A stretch of DNA of 51,139 nucleotides from an uncultured Verrucomicrobia subdivision 3 bacterium (GTDB lineage Bacteria; Verrucomicrobiota; Verrucomicrobiia; Limisphaerales; UBA11358). Positions 34,541-43,878 of this stretch are shown in pieces. The notes beneath the pieces were generated by a model, which did no database searches, was not told the origin of the DNA, and worked only from the letters and a program-made list of their open reading frames with translations. Location of the stretch: the NCBI GenBank assembly GCA_903889895.1, contig CAISYZ010000143.1, forward strand, positions 1 to 51,139, read 5' to 3'. A program made the translations under genes and the position numbers. Positions within the stretch are counted from its first letter, which is position 1; each line of letters starts with the position of its first letter.

Positions 34541-35068
34541 ATGAGTGAAATTTTAGCCACCAACAGGCCGCTGCCGGCCAAGCCCGCGTCTGGGCACGCC
34601 AGCGGCGACAAACGCTTCAAAATTCTTGAGGTCCACATTAAGAAGCTACAATTCAAACAAGATGCATTGATCGAGGTGCTGCACAAGGCGCAGGAGCTCT
34701 TTGGCTATCTCGAAGACGATGTTCTGCTATTCGTCTCGCATCACCTCAAGCTGCCGCCGAGCCGGGTTTACGGCGTGGCGACGTTTTATCATTTCTTCAC
34801 GCTCAAGCCGCAGGGCGAACACACCTGCGTCGTTTGCATGGGCACCGCGTGCTACGTCAAGGGCGCGGACAAGGTCGTCGCCGCCATCGAAAAATTCGCC
34901 AAGATTAAGTCCGGTGAAACCACGGCTAACAACAAACTTTCGCTTCTCACCGCGCGTTGCATTGGCGCGTGCGGCATTGCGCCGGCGGTCACTTACGACG
35001 GTCAGGTTGCGGCCAAGCAATCGCCCGAGGACGCGCTCGCCAAAGTCAAATCATGGATGGAGGCCTGA
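34541..35068 (+). CDS. hoxE: NAD-linked hydrogenase diaphorase subunit HoxE
   Basis: NuoE-like [2Fe-2S] subunit of bidirectional NAD-reducing [NiFe]-hydrogenase, 175 residues, cytosolic. The thioredoxin-like fold carries the usual four cysteines: CMGTAC (Cys-x4-Cys, about 102-107) and CIGAC (Cys-x3-Cys, about 144-148). The helical N-terminal half has the VLHKAQELFGYL and LPPSRVYGVATFYHFF segments of NuoE. It opens the hoxEFUYH operon; hoxF begins 3 bases after its stop. HoxE helps pass electrons between HoxF and HoxU. Confidence 0.92.
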   Translation: MSEILATNRPLPAKPASGHASGDKRFKILEVHIKKLQFKQDALIEVLHKAQELFGYLEDDVLLFVSHHLKLPPSRVYGVATFYHFFTLKPQGEHTCVVCMGTACYVKGADKVVAAIEKFAKIKSGETTANNKLSLLTARCIGACGIAPAVTYDGQVAAKQSPEDALAKVKSWMEA

Positions 35069-35071
35069 TTT

Positions 35072-36703
35072 ATGCAAATTGAAGATTTGAACGCCATCGC
35101 AGAGAAACACATTGGCAGCCGCAAGAAAATCATCGTCCGCACCTGCATGTCGGCGGGCTGCATGTCTTCGCGTGCCGACGCCATCAAGAAAAATCTGGAA
35201 ACGGCGGTGAAAGAGCAGGGCTTGGACGCCGAAGTGGAAGTGCGCCGCGTCGGTTGCATGGGCTTTTGCGGTCAGGGTCCGCTCGTTGGCATTGATGGCG
35301 TGAAGGAAAAGGAAATTTTATTCGAGCACATCAAGCCGGAAGATGCCAACGCCATCATCGCCTCGCTCAAAGGCGTGGAATCGAATTTGGAAATCGGCGA
35401 TCCCGACCATCCGTTTTTTGCCAAGCAGACCAAGATTGTCCGTGCGAACGGCGGCATCATTGACCCGGAAAAAATCGAGGACTACATCGCCATCGGCGGT
35501 TACGAGGCCTTGCACAATGCGCTGACCGAAATGCAGCCGGCGCAAGTCGTCGAGGAAGTGACGAAAAGCGGACTGCGCGGGCGCGGCGGTGCGGGTTTTC
35601 CGACCGGCCTCAAATGGGGCACGGTCGCCAAGTCGCCCGGCGCGAAGAAATATATCATCTGCAACGGCGACGAAGGCGATCCCGGCGCGTTCATGGATCG
35701 CAGCGTTTTGGAAAGTGATCCGCATCTTGTGCTCGAAGGCATGGCGATTGCCGCTTACGCCGTCGGCGCGGATCAGGGATTTCTTTATGTGCGCGCGGAA
35801 TATCCGCTGGCGATTTCGCGGTTGCAAATCGCCATCAAGCAGGCGAAAGCACTGGGTCTGCTCGGCGCGGGCATTTTCGAAACGCCGTTCAATTTCAATG
35901 TGGACATCCGCATCGGTGCCGGCGCGTTTGTCTGCGGCGAGGAAACCGCGCTGATGATGTCCGTCGAAGGCAAGCGTGGCACGCCGCGTCCGCGTCCGCC
36001 GTTTCCGGCGGAGAGCGGTTTGTTCGGTTGCCCGACGCTCATCAACAATGTCGAGTCGTTCGCCAACATCACCGCCATCATCAAAAAAGGCGGCGACTGG
36101 TATGCGAGCATCGGCACGGAAAAAAGCAAAGGCACCAAGGTTTTTGCGCTCACCGGCAAAATCAACAACACCGGCCTCATCGAAGTGCCGATGGGAATTC
36201 CGCTCCGCCAGATCGTCGAAGAAATGGGCGGCGGTGCGCCGGATGGCCGGAAAATCAAATCGGTTCAGACCGGCGGTCCGTCCGGCGGCTGCATCCCGGC
36301 GGAATTTCTCGACACGCCGGTGGATTTTGAATCGCTCGCCAAGCTGGGTTCCATCATGGGTTCTGGCGGCATGGTCGTGATGGATGACACCACGAACATG
36401 GTGGAGATCGCCAAGTTTTACATGGAGTTTTGCAAGGACGAATCCTGCGGCAAATGCATTCCGTGCCGCGCAGGCACGGCGCAGATGGAAAATTTGCTGA
36501 ACAAAATCATCGCGCGCCAGGCAACGCAGCGCGACCTCGCGAAGCTCGAAGAACTTTGCGACATGGTGAAAAACACCAGCCTGTGCGGACTCGGCCAGAC
36601 CGCGCCGAATCCGGTGTTGAGCACGCTGAAATATTTCCGTAACGAATACGAAGAGCTGCTTCAGCCGGACAAATTTGGCCCCGCCGCAACCGCTACCAAA
36701 TAA
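35072..36703 (+). CDS. hoxF: NAD-linked hydrogenase diaphorase subunit HoxF
   Basis: NuoF-like flavoprotein of 543 residues that exchanges electrons with NAD(H). An N-terminal [2Fe-2S] thioredoxin-like domain (about 20-100; cysteines in RTCMSAGC and VGCMGFCGQGP) precedes the FMN/NADH domain with GLRGRGGAGFPTGLKWG (about 167-183), NGDEGDPGAFMDRSVLE and GAGAFVCGEETALM. The C-terminal [4Fe-4S] site is SCGKCIPCRAGT plus a later cysteine in SLCGLGQ. All catalytic motifs look intact. hoxU starts 5 bases after the stop. Confidence 0.94.
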   Translation: MQIEDLNAIAEKHIGSRKKIIVRTCMSAGCMSSRADAIKKNLETAVKEQGLDAEVEVRRVGCMGFCGQGPLVGIDGVKEKEILFEHIKPEDANAIIASLKGVESNLEIGDPDHPFFAKQTKIVRANGGIIDPEKIEDYIAIGGYEALHNALTEMQPAQVVEEVTKSGLRGRGGAGFPTGLKWGTVAKSPGAKKYIICNGDEGDPGAFMDRSVLESDPHLVLEGMAIAAYAVGADQGFLYVRAEYPLAISRLQIAIKQAKALGLLGAGIFETPFNFNVDIRIGAGAFVCGEETALMMSVEGKRGTPRPRPPFPAESGLFGCPTLINNVESFANITAIIKKGGDWYASIGTEKSKGTKVFALTGKINNTGLIEVPMGIPLRQIVEEMGGGAPDGRKIKSVQTGGPSGGCIPAEFLDTPVDFESLAKLGSIMGSGGMVVMDDTTNMVEIAKFYMEFCKDESCGKCIPCRAGTAQMENLLNKIIARQATQRDLAKLEELCDMVKNTSLCGLGQTAPNPVLSTLKYFRNEYEELLQPDKFGPAATATK

Positions 36704-36708
36704 TTTTT

Positions 36709-37425
36709 ATGTCTGCTAGAACACTGACCATTGACGGAAAACAGATCAGCGCGGAAAAGGGCGCCTCGGTTTTGCAGGCGGCGACCGAGGCGGGCATCAA
36801 GATTCCGACGCTCTGCCATCTCGAAGGGGTTTACGATGTCGGCGCGTGCCGCCTTTGCCTCGTCGAGGTGAAGGGCATCAACAAACTTTTGCCGGCGTGC
36901 ACCACGCGCGTTGCGGAAGGCATAGAGGTCACGACAAATTCCGAGCGGTTGAACAAATACCGGCGCATGACGCTGGAACTTTTGTTTGCCGAAAGAAATC
37001 ATGTCTGCGCCGTGTGCGTGGCGAACGGCCATTGCGAATTGCAGTCGCTCGCCTACGGCCTCGGTTTGGATCATGTCCGCTACGATTACATTTTTCCGCG
37101 CTGGGAAGTGGACGACACGCACCGGCTGTTCGGCATGGATCACAACCGCTGTATTCTCTGCACGCGCTGTGTTCGCTCTTGTTGGCACATCGAAGGCGCG
37201 GGCACGAAGAATGTCGCCGGTCGCGGCGCGAAATCCAAAATCATCACCGACCTCAACCAAAAGTGGGGCGATTCCGAAAGCTGCACCGAATGCGGCAAAT
37301 GCGTCATGTCCTGTCCGACGGGCGCGCTGTTCAAAAAGGGTTCGGCGGTGGGCGAATCGGAACGCGACCGCACCAAACTCGAATTCATCGTCAACGCACG
37401 GGAGAAAAAACAATGGAACGCTTGA
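36709..37425 (+). CDS. hoxU: hydrogenase diaphorase subunit HoxU
   Basis: Fe-S electron-transfer subunit like the N terminus of NuoG, 238 residues. [2Fe-2S] ligands are C36, C47, C50 and C64. The His-ligated cluster motif is H98-x-C100-x2-C103-x5-C109, with the short His-Cys spacing usual for HoxU. Two ferredoxin-like [4Fe-4S] sites follow: C148, C151, C154, C158 and C192, C195, C198, C202. The last 13 bases overlap the hoxY start, so translation of the hydrogenase small subunit is coupled to it. Confidence 0.94.
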   Translation: MSARTLTIDGKQISAEKGASVLQAATEAGIKIPTLCHLEGVYDVGACRLCLVEVKGINKLLPACTTRVAEGIEVTTNSERLNKYRRMTLELLFAERNHVCAVCVANGHCELQSLAYGLGLDHVRYDYIFPRWEVDDTHRLFGMDHNRCILCTRCVRSCWHIEGAGTKNVAGRGAKSKIITDLNQKWGDSESCTECGKCVMSCPTGALFKKGSAVGESERDRTKLEFIVNAREKKQWNA

Positions 37426-37961
37426 AAATTGCCACGGTCTGGCTCGGCGGTTGCGCCGGCTGCCACATGTCCTTTCTCGACCTCGACGAGTTCCTCATCG
37501 AGCTCGCCGGCAAGGTGGATGTCGTTTACAGCCCCATCGCCGACGTGAAGGAATTTCCCGAAGGCGTGGATGTCTGCCTCATCGAAGGCGCGGTCTGCAA
37601 TGTGGACAATCTCGAACTGCTCCACAAAATCCGCGCGCGGTCGAAGGTGCTCGTGTCTTTCGGCGACTGCGCCGTGACCGGCAACGTGCCCGCGATGCGC
37701 AACCAATTCGGCATTGATAACGCCGACAATGTTTTGCAGCGCGCCTATGTTGACAACGCGCAGTTCAACCCGGTGAAGCCCACGACGGACGGCATCGTGC
37801 CGGCGTTGCTCGAAAAAGTTCAGCCGGTTCATGAAGTCGTCCATGTGGAATTTTATCTGCCCGGCTGCCCACCGCCGGCGGATCGCATCAAGGCGTTGAT
37901 GGTGCAGGTGCTCGAAGGCAAGACGCCCAAGCTCGAAGGCGCACAGTTGAAATTTGGGTGA
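37413..37961 (+). CDS. hoxY: [NiFe]-hydrogenase small subunit HoxY
   Basis: Small subunit of the hydrogenase module, 182 residues, cytosolic (no Tat signal). It should bind only the proximal [4Fe-4S] cluster: C14 and C17 in [11 protein letters not shown], the cysteine of [10 protein letters not shown] and that of [10 protein letters not shown]. The ATG at 37413 lies inside the end of hoxU (13-base overlap) and is chosen because [14 protein letters not shown] matches the HoxY N terminus. It pairs with HoxH. Confidence 0.93.
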   Translation: MERLKIATVWLGGCAGCHMSFLDLDEFLIELAGKVDVVYSPIADVKEFPEGVDVCLIEGAVCNVDNLELLHKIRARSKVLVSFGDCAVTGNVPAMRNQFGIDNADNVLQRAYVDNAQFNPVKPTTDGIVPALLEKVQPVHEVVHVEFYLPGCPPPADRIKALMVQVLEGKTPKLEGAQLKFG

Positions 37962-37971
37962 AAGAAATTTT

Positions 37972-39396
37972 ATGTCGAAGCGAATCGTCATTGATCCCGT
38001 GACCCGCATTGAGGGCCACGCCAAAATCAGCATTTTCATGGACGACGCCGGCAATGTCGCCGATGCGGAATTTCATGTCGTCGAATTTCGCGGCTTTGAA
38101 AAATTCTGCGAAGGCCGGCCTTACACCGAAATGCCCGGCATCACGCAGCGCATCTGCGGCATCTGCCCCGTCAGCCACACGCTTGCGTCCGCCAAGGCCG
38201 GCGACGCCATCATGGCCGTCCACATCCCGCCCGCCGCCGACAAGTTGCGCCGCCTGCTGAATCTCGGCCAGATGATCCAGTCGCACGCGCTGAGCTTTTT
38301 CCATTTGAGCGCGCCGGACTTTCTGCTCGGCTGGGACACGCTGCCCGCGCAGCGCAATGTTTTCGGCTTGATCAATTCCAATGTGGACCTCGCCCGCGCC
38401 GGCATCCGCCTGCGGCAGTTTGGTCAGGAAATCATCGAGGTGCTGGGCGATAAAAAAATCCATCCGCAATGGGCCGTGCCCGGCGGCGTGCGCTCGGCGT
38501 TGACCGCCGAAGGCCGGGCAAAAATCAAGGCCTGGCTGCCCGAAGCCTACGCCACGACAAAAATCGCGCTCGATCTGTTTGCAAAAGTCCTCAAGACCCA
38601 CAAGGCCGAGTTGCAGATTTTCGGCAATTTCCCGTCGCTGTTCATGGGCTTGGTGACGCCGGATGGTTCGTGGGAGCATCACGGCGGCAAACTGCGTTTC
38701 ACCGACAGCAGCGGCAGCATCATCGCCGACCAGATTGACGTGGCGAACTACGCGGATTACATCGGCGAAGCCGTGCAAAATACCTCGTATCTCAAGTCGC
38801 CATATTATTTGCCGCTCGGTTTTCCGGCGGGCATTTATCGCGTCGGCCCGCTCGCGCGTCTGAACATCGCCGAACGCATGGGCGTGCCGCAGGCGGACGC
38901 CGAGCTGAAAAAGTTCAAGAAGCTCGGACGCGGTGCCGTCACCTCGTCGTTCCTTTATCACTACGCGCGTCTCATCGAAATTCTCGCGAGCATCGAGTTC
39001 GTCGAGCAATACCTGGCCGACGACGAGCTTTCGAGCCATTACCTCCGCGCCGATGCCGGGATCAACAGCCTGCGCGGCGTGGGCGCGAGCGAAGCGCCGC
39101 GCGGCACGCTGTTCCACGACTACACCGTGGATCGCAACGGCCTGTTGCAAAAAGTCAATCTCATCGTCGCCACCGGACAAAATAATCTGGCCATGAACCA
39201 GACCGTTGCGCAAATCGCGCGGCATTATGTGCGTGGCGAAAAAATTGAAGAAGCCATGCTCAACCGCGTCGAACACGGCATCCGCTGCTACGATCCGTGC
39301 CTGAGCTGTTCGACGCACGCCGTCGGCCAGATGCCGATGCACCTCCAATTGATTGCGCCGGACGGCAAAGTGCTGGACGAAAAAATGCGCGGATGA
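37972..39396 (+). CDS. hoxH: [NiFe]-hydrogenase large subunit HoxH
   Basis: Catalytic subunit of 474 residues, group 3d-like. Nickel ligands: C62 and C65 in the N-terminal [10 protein letters not shown] motif, C443 and C446 in the C-terminal DPCLSCSTH. The 25 residues after H449 form the extension that a maturation protease removes once nickel is inserted; HoxW, 170 bases downstream, is the obvious candidate. The start at 37972 gives [19 protein letters not shown], the normal N terminus. H2 oxidation or formation coupled to NAD is inferred from the hoxEFUYH set. Confidence 0.95.
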   Translation: MSKRIVIDPVTRIEGHAKISIFMDDAGNVADAEFHVVEFRGFEKFCEGRPYTEMPGITQRICGICPVSHTLASAKAGDAIMAVHIPPAADKLRRLLNLGQMIQSHALSFFHLSAPDFLLGWDTLPAQRNVFGLINSNVDLARAGIRLRQFGQEIIEVLGDKKIHPQWAVPGGVRSALTAEGRAKIKAWLPEAYATTKIALDLFAKVLKTHKAELQIFGNFPSLFMGLVTPDGSWEHHGGKLRFTDSSGSIIADQIDVANYADYIGEAVQNTSYLKSPYYLPLGFPAGIYRVGPLARLNIAERMGVPQADAELKKFKKLGRGAVTSSFLYHYARLIEILASIEFVEQYLADDELSSHYLRADAGINSLRGVGASEAPRGTLFHDYTVDRNGLLQKVNLIVATGQNNLAMNQTVAQIARHYVRGEKIEEAMLNRVEHGIRCYDPCLSCSTHAVGQMPMHLQLIAPDGKVLDEKMRG

Positions 39397-39397
39397 T

Positions 39398-39435
39398 GTG
39401 GCCGCGACGCCCTCGTCGCGAACGTGTCCGGCCAC
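39398..39435. repeat. nested palindrome after hoxH (REP-like)
   Basis: Outer arms GTGGCCG (39398-39404) and CGGCCAC (39429-39435) enclose an inner perfect hairpin CGCGACG-CCCT-CGTCGCG (39403-39420). It begins one base after the hoxH stop. There is no T tract, so it is not a normal terminator; it could be an mRNA-stabilising structure or a dispersed REP-like element. Confidence 0.45.
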
Positions 39436-39487
39436 GAGGCGCCGCCGCCACCAAAAGATTTGTCCTCGGTTGGGTGGACAATAAAAC

Positions 39488-39537
39488 GCCGGCAGGGAAG
39501 TTTCTTGGTTGGTTTCTTCTCTGCCGGCAAATTTTTT
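39488..39537 (+). terminator. Rho-independent terminator between hoxH and hoxW
   Basis: A 13-base stem, GCCGGCAGGGAAG at 39488-39500 with CTTCTCTGCCGGC at 39516-39528 (one G-U pair), a 15-base loop and then AAATTTTTT. It separates the structural hydrogenase genes from hoxW-hypFCDE, so the two parts are probably expressed to different levels. Confidence 0.75.
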
Positions 39538-39562
39538 ACAAAGTGTGCAATCGAAAATTGAA

Positions 39563-40027
39563 ATGGAACTCCTCGTCATCGGCTACGGCAACAGCCTGCG
39601 CCGCGACGACGGCGTCGGCCCGCGCGTGGCCGAGGCGATTGAAGAATTGCAATTACCCGGCGTCCGCACGCTCGTCTGCCAGTTGCTCACGCCCGAATTT
39701 GCCGATCAAGTTGCCCGCGCGCGCAAAGTGATTTTCGTGGACGCCGCCGTGGACCGAACCGATGGCGTGCATTTCCGCAATTTGGAACCCGGCCCTACGT
39801 CGCAGCTCATGGCGCACGCCGCCGATCCGCGCACGCTGCTGGCGCTCGCCCGCGATGTGTTTGGCCATGCACCGGCAGCGTGGTGGCTGACCGTCCCCGC
39901 CATTAACATGGGGTTTGGCACGGATTATTCACCCGCCGCCGAGAGGGGTTTCCACACGGCAGTCGAGGAAATAAAAAAGTTGGTGGTCGCCAATTTCCGT
40001 AAAGACACGCTTCCGGCCGTGGGCTAA
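39563..40027 (+). CDS. hoxW: hydrogenase maturation protease (HoxW-like)
   Basis: Endopeptidase of the HycI/HybD/HoxW family, 154 residues, which trims the C terminus of the large subunit after nickel insertion. MELLVIGYGNSLRRDDGVGPRVAEAI (first 26 residues) holds the family's GNxLxxDDG motif; the second conserved acidic site is in IFVDAAVDR and a histidine-bearing VFGHAPAAWW follows. The start at 39563 is chosen over an in-frame one at 39509, which lies within the terminator hairpin. HoxH, with an intact C-terminal extension, is the likely target. Confidence 0.88.
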   Translation: MELLVIGYGNSLRRDDGVGPRVAEAIEELQLPGVRTLVCQLLTPEFADQVARARKVIFVDAAVDRTDGVHFRNLEPGPTSQLMAHAADPRTLLALARDVFGHAPAAWWLTVPAINMGFGTDYSPAAERGFHTAVEEIKKLVVANFRKDTLPAVG

Positions 40028-40042
40028 AGTATCGGCTGAACA

Positions 40043-42520
40043 GTGAATTTCACTGAAACGGCCATGCCTCCTGTAAAATCCAACAGCCAGAAACCCCGCG
40101 TTAAAATCAACGTGCGCGGCGTGGTGCAGGGCGTCGGCTTTCGGCCGTTCATTTTCCGCCTCGCGGAAGAATTAAAACTGGCCGGCTGGGTTAATAATTC
40201 TCCGCAGGGCGTTTTTATCGAAGTTGAAGGCGCTCGCGCCGCTCTGGAAAAATTCCTGGTCCGCATCGAAGCGGAAAAGCCGCCGCACAGCTCCATCCAA
40301 AGTCTGGAGGCTGCGTGGCTCGATGGCGCCGGCTACGGGAATTTTGAAATCCGACCGAGCAATCGCACCGGCGACCGCTCCGCGCTGGTTTTGCCGGACA
40401 TCGCCACGTGTCCTGAATGTCTCCACGATATCTTCGATCCTAAAAATCGCCGACACCGGTATCCGTTTACCAACTGCACCCATTGCGGCCCGCGTTTCAG
40501 CATCATTGAGTCGCTGCCCTACGACCGCGCGAACACCACAATGCGGGCATTTTCCCTGTGTCCCGCGTGCCGGGCGGAATATGAAGATCCGCGCGACCGC
40601 CGTTTCCACGCGCAACCGAACGCCTGTCCGGATTGCGGCCCGCAGTTGGAGTTTTGGAATGCCGCCGGTGTGATTCTGTGCACGCAAGCCGCTGCCTTGA
40701 AATCCGCCGCCAAGGCAATCCGCGAGGGAAAGATTGTGGCGGTCAAAGGCGTCGGCGGCTTTCATCTGCTCGTTGACGCGCGGGATGAAAAAGCGGTTCA
40801 AATCTTGCGTGACCGGAAACATCGTGAAGAAAAGCCGTTGGCGACGCTGTTTCCATCGTTGGAAAGCGTGAAGCAAGTCTGCGAAGTTTCGCCGTTGGAG
40901 AAACGACTTCTGCTTTCGGCGGAGGCGCCGATTGTGTTGCTGCATCGGAAACAAATATCAAATATTAAATATCAAATTGCCGAAGGCATCGCTCCGGGCA
41001 ATCCCAATCTGGGCGTCATGCTGCCATCGAATCCGCTGCATCATCTGCTGCTGGCGGAGCTGGATTTTCCGGTCGTCGCCACCAGCGGTAATTTGAGCGA
41101 TGAACCGATTTGCACCGATGAGCGTGAGGCGCTCGAACGGTTGCGCGGCATCGCCGACGCTTTTCTCGTCCACAATCGGCCGATTATCCGGCACGTGGAT
41201 GATTCCATCGTGCGCGTGATGCTTGGCCGCGAAATGGTGATACGCCGGGCCCGCGGCTATGCGCCGCTGCCCATTCAATTGCGGAATGCGAAGTGCGGAT
41301 TGCCGAGTGAAAAAACTACCGCAACGGAAGGCGCTTCCATCCCCCGCACTTCGCACTCCGAAATCATTCTGGCCGTGGGCGCGCACCTGAAAAATTCCGT
41401 CGCGCTGGCGGTCGGTGAAAATGTTTTTATTAGCCAGCACATCGGCGATTTAGAAACCGAGCAGGCCCACAGCGCTTTCCGCCGTGTCAGCACCGACTTG
41501 GAAAAGCTTTATGGCGTGCAGCCCGATTGCGTGGCCGCCGATTTGCACCCGGATTATCTTTCCACGAAATTTGCCGATGAATTAACCGGTCGGTCGGGCA
41601 ATCCGTTGCCTGCCGCCGGCGCGGAGGTGATTGCGCGCCCTGCGAAATTTACCGTCCAGCATCACGTCGCGCACGTGCTGTCGTGCATTGCCGAAAATGA
41701 AGTGCCATTACCCGCACTGGGCGTGGCGTGGGACGGCACCGGTTATGGCGCGGACGGTTCGGTCTGGGGCGGTGAATTTTTTCTGGTCACGGAAAAAAGC
41801 GTTGAGCGCGTCGCGCACCTGCGGCCATTTCGGTTGCCGGGTGGCGACCGGGCCATCAAAGAGCCGCGCCGGGTCGCGCTTGGTTTGCTCTATGAATTGT
41901 ATGGCGAATCCGCGTTTGAAATGGAGCATCTCGCGCCGCTGCGGGCGATTCCGCCGGTGGAGATGATGACGTTGCGCGGGATGTTGCAACGACGGTTCAA
42001 CTCGCCGCTGACTTCGAGCATGGGCCGGCTGTTTGATGCCGTGGCGTCCTTGACCAATCTGCGGCAGCAAATCCGCTTTGAAGGGCAGGCGGCGATGGAA
42101 CTGGAATTCGCCGCTGAAAAATCGCGGACGGAAATGGCTTACGAATTGCGACTCAGCGGCGGCGTGACTCCGTTCAAATCCGAAATCCAAAATCCAAGGT
42201 CAAAAATCATTTTGGACTGGGCGCTGCTGGCGCTGTCCGTCCTCGCCGACGCGACCGGCGGCGCGGACATGGCGGAAATCTCGGCGAAATTCCACAACGC
42301 CTTGGCCGAGTCGGTGGTTGCCGTTGCCAAAAAAATCGGGGAGACTCGCGTCGTGTTGAGCGGCGGCTGTTTTCAAAATCGGTATTTGTCCGAACGGACG
42401 GTGGCACGGCTGCGGGCGGAAGATTTCCAGCCTTATTGGCATCAGCGCGTTCCCCCGAACGACGGCGGCATTGCGCTGGGCCAGGTTTACGCGGCGCGAA
42501 ACCATTTGCACCTGAAATAA
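40043..42520 (+). CDS. hypF: carbamoyltransferase HypF, with three repeat-coded inserts
   Basis: Makes the cyanide ligand precursor for the [NiFe] site from carbamoyl phosphate; 825 residues. Domains: acylphosphatase (about 20-110, RGVVQGVGFRPF), zinc fingers (CPECLHD, CTHCGP, CPACRAEYEDP, CPDCGP; about 120-205), YrdC-like (about 215-405) and the Kae1-like carbamoyltransferase part (about 440-820; HHVAHVLSC, SGGCFQNRYL). Residues about 304-312, 413-440 and 711-722 are coded by 7-bp-period repeats and are not expected in HypF; the frame stays open through all three. A start at 40064 (second Met) is possible. hypC follows 3 bases later. Confidence 0.94.
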   Translation: MNFTETAMPPVKSNSQKPRVKINVRGVVQGVGFRPFIFRLAEELKLAGWVNNSPQGVFIEVEGARAALEKFLVRIEAEKPPHSSIQSLEAAWLDGAGYGNFEIRPSNRTGDRSALVLPDIATCPECLHDIFDPKNRRHRYPFTNCTHCGPRFSIIESLPYDRANTTMRAFSLCPACRAEYEDPRDRRFHAQPNACPDCGPQLEFWNAAGVILCTQAAALKSAAKAIREGKIVAVKGVGGFHLLVDARDEKAVQILRDRKHREEKPLATLFPSLESVKQVCEVSPLEKRLLLSAEAPIVLLHRKQISNIKYQIAEGIAPGNPNLGVMLPSNPLHHLLLAELDFPVVATSGNLSDEPICTDEREALERLRGIADAFLVHNRPIIRHVDDSIVRVMLGREMVIRRARGYAPLPIQLRNAKCGLPSEKTTATEGASIPRTSHSEIILAVGAHLKNSVALAVGENVFISQHIGDLETEQAHSAFRRVSTDLEKLYGVQPDCVAADLHPDYLSTKFADELTGRSGNPLPAAGAEVIARPAKFTVQHHVAHVLSCIAENEVPLPALGVAWDGTGYGADGSVWGGEFFLVTEKSVERVAHLRPFRLPGGDRAIKEPRRVALGLLYELYGESAFEMEHLAPLRAIPPVEMMTLRGMLQRRFNSPLTSSMGRLFDAVASLTNLRQQIRFEGQAAMELEFAAEKSRTEMAYELRLSGGVTPFKSEIQNPRSKIILDWALLALSVLADATGGADMAEISAKFHNALAESVVAVAKKIGETRVVLSGGCFQNRYLSERTVARLRAEDFQPYWHQRVPPNDGGIALGQVYAARNHLHLK
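40952..40979 (+). repeat. heptanucleotide repeat within hypF (first)
   Basis: Four 7-base units: CAAATAT, CAAATAT, TAAATAT, CAAATTG. They code for QISNIKYQI in the loop between the EAPIVLL strand and EGIAPGNPNLGVMLP of the YrdC-like domain. The segment is almost pure A/T in a GC-rich gene. Confidence 0.7.
41281..41361 (+). repeat. palindromic heptanucleotide element within hypF (second)
   Basis: The left side has four 7-base units (GCGGAAT, GCGAAGT, GCGGATT, GCCGAGT; 41281-41308) and the right side inverted units (CCCCCGC, ACTTCGC, ACTCCGA; 41341-41361). A 17-base arm at 41282-41298 pairs with 41344-41360 with one mismatch. The element adds about 27 residues just before EIILAVGAHLKNSVAL, at the junction of the YrdC-like and Kae1-like domains, and keeps the frame open. 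Confidence 0.75.
42174..42208 (+). repeat. heptanucleotide repeat within hypF (third)
   Basis: Five 7-base units: TCAAATC, CGAAATC, CAAAATC, CAAGGTC, AAAAATC. They code for KSEIQNPRSKI, between LRLSGGVTPF and ILDWALLALS in the C-terminal domain. In frame and AT-rich, like the queG insert. Confidence 0.7.
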
Positions 42521-42523
42521 TTT

Positions 42524-42778
42524 ATGTGTCTCGCCATTCCCGGAAAAGTCGTGAGTATCAGCGGTGACGATTCGCTGACCCGCATGGGCCGGATTGATTT
42601 CTCCGGCGTTATCAAGCAGGCCAGCCTTGCCTATGTGCCCGAGGTCCAGGTGGGCGATTACGTCATTGTCCATGTCGGCTTCGCGTTGAGCAAGGTGGAC
42701 GAGGAGGAGGCGCAGAAAGTTTTTGGTTATCTCAAGCAAATCGGCGAACTCGGCGAGTTGGAGACTGGTGAAAAATGA
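42524..42778 (+). CDS. hypC: hydrogenase maturation chaperone HypC
   Basis: Small chaperone of 84 residues that carries the Fe(CN)2CO group with HypD and docks it on the large subunit. The essential N-terminal cysteine is C2 in [10 protein letters not shown], and the [13 protein letters not shown] segment is intact. It sits between hypF and hypD; the stop overlaps the hypD start (ATGA at 42775-42778). Confidence 0.95.
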   Translation: MCLAIPGKVVSISGDDSLTRMGRIDFSGVIKQASLAYVPEVQVGDYVIVHVGFALSKVDEEEAQKVFGYLKQIGELGELETGEK

Positions 42779-43878
42779 AGTTCCTCGACGAATATCGCGA
42801 CGCAGATCTCGCGCATAAGTTTGCGGCGGAAATTCACCGCGTCACGACGAAGCCGTGGACAATCATGGAAGTCTGCGGCGGCCAGACGCACGCCATTGTG
42901 AAATTCGGCATCGATGAATTGCTACCGAAGCAAATCGAGCTGATCCACGGACCAGGCTGCCCCGTGTGTGTCACGCCGCTGGAGGTGATTGACCAGGCGT
43001 TGGAGATCGCGGCGAAACCGGACGTCATCTTCACCTCGTTTGGCGACATGTTGCGCGTGCCCGGCAGCACGACGGATCTGCTCGCCGTAAAGGCGCAGGG
43101 CGGCGATGTGCGGATTGTTTATTCGCCGCTCGATGCGGTCAAGCTGGCGGAGCAAAATCCGGCGCGCGAAATCGTTTTCTTCGGCGTCGGTTTTGAAACC
43201 ACCGCGCCAGCCACGGCGATGGCGGTCTATTCCGCCGCGCAAAAGGGGCTCAAGAATTTTTCGCTGCTGATTTCCCACGTCCTGGTGCCGCCGGCGATTG
43301 AAGCCCTGATGTCGTCGCCAAACTGCCGGGTGCAGGCGTTTCTCGCCGCCGGTCACGTCTGCGCGGTGATGGGCTACGAGGAATATTTTCCGCTGGCAAA
43401 AAAATATCGCGTGCCGATTGTCGTCACCGGCTTCGAGCCGCTGGACATCTTGCAAGGCATTTTGCTGACGGTGCAGCAGTTGGAGCAGGGCAGGGCGGAG
43501 GTGGAAAATCAATACGCGCGCGCCGTCACCCGCGCGGGCAACCAGCCGGCGCAGGACTTGGTGAAGAAAGTATTCACGGTCGTGCCGCGCAAATGGCGCG
43601 GCATCGGCGAGATTCCCAAAAGCGGACTGGGCTTGGCGGAGGCTTATGCGGCGTTTGACGCGGAAAAAAAATTTGGCCTGACCGGTCATCGCGTCGAAGA
43701 ACCGGCGGAGTGCATCGCCGGCCTGATCCTGCAGGGTTTGAAAAAGCCGCATGACTGCAGCGCGTTCAGCACCCGCTGCACGCCGGAGCATCCATTCGGC
43801 GCGACAATGGTGTCGAGCGAAGGCGCGTGCGCGGCGTATTACCGGTATCGGCGGCACAAACCCATCAACGCCACATGA
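42775..43878 (+). CDS. hypD: hydrogenase iron-site maturation protein HypD
   Basis: Fe-S scaffold of 367 residues that assembles the Fe(CN)2CO unit with HypC and HypE. The conserved motifs are [16 protein letters not shown] (about 29-44, with its key cysteine), [10 protein letters not shown] (59-68), [10 protein letters not shown] and the C-terminal cysteine cluster around [21 protein letters not shown]. Full length and intact. Overlaps hypC and hypE at ATGA junctions. Confidence 0.95.
   Translation: MKFLDEYRDADLAHKFAAEIHRVTTKPWTIMEVCGGQTHAIVKFGIDELLPKQIELIHGPGCPVCVTPLEVIDQALEIAAKPDVIFTSFGDMLRVPGSTTDLLAVKAQGGDVRIVYSPLDAVKLAEQNPAREIVFFGVGFETTAPATAMAVYSAAQKGLKNFSLLISHVLVPPAIEALMSSPNCRVQAFLAAGHVCAVMGYEEYFPLAKKYRVPIVVTGFEPLDILQGILLTVQQLEQGRAEVENQYARAVTRAGNQPAQDLVKKVFTVVPRKWRGIGEIPKSGLGLAEAYAAFDAEKKFGLTGHRVEEPAECIAGLILQGLKKPHDCSAFSTRCTPEHPFGATMVSSEGACAAYYRYRRHKPINAT

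Noticed and set aside
37888..39579. Minus-strand open frame of 563 residues opposite hoxH
   Set aside because: Shadow frame; HoxH on the plus strand has both nickel motifs.
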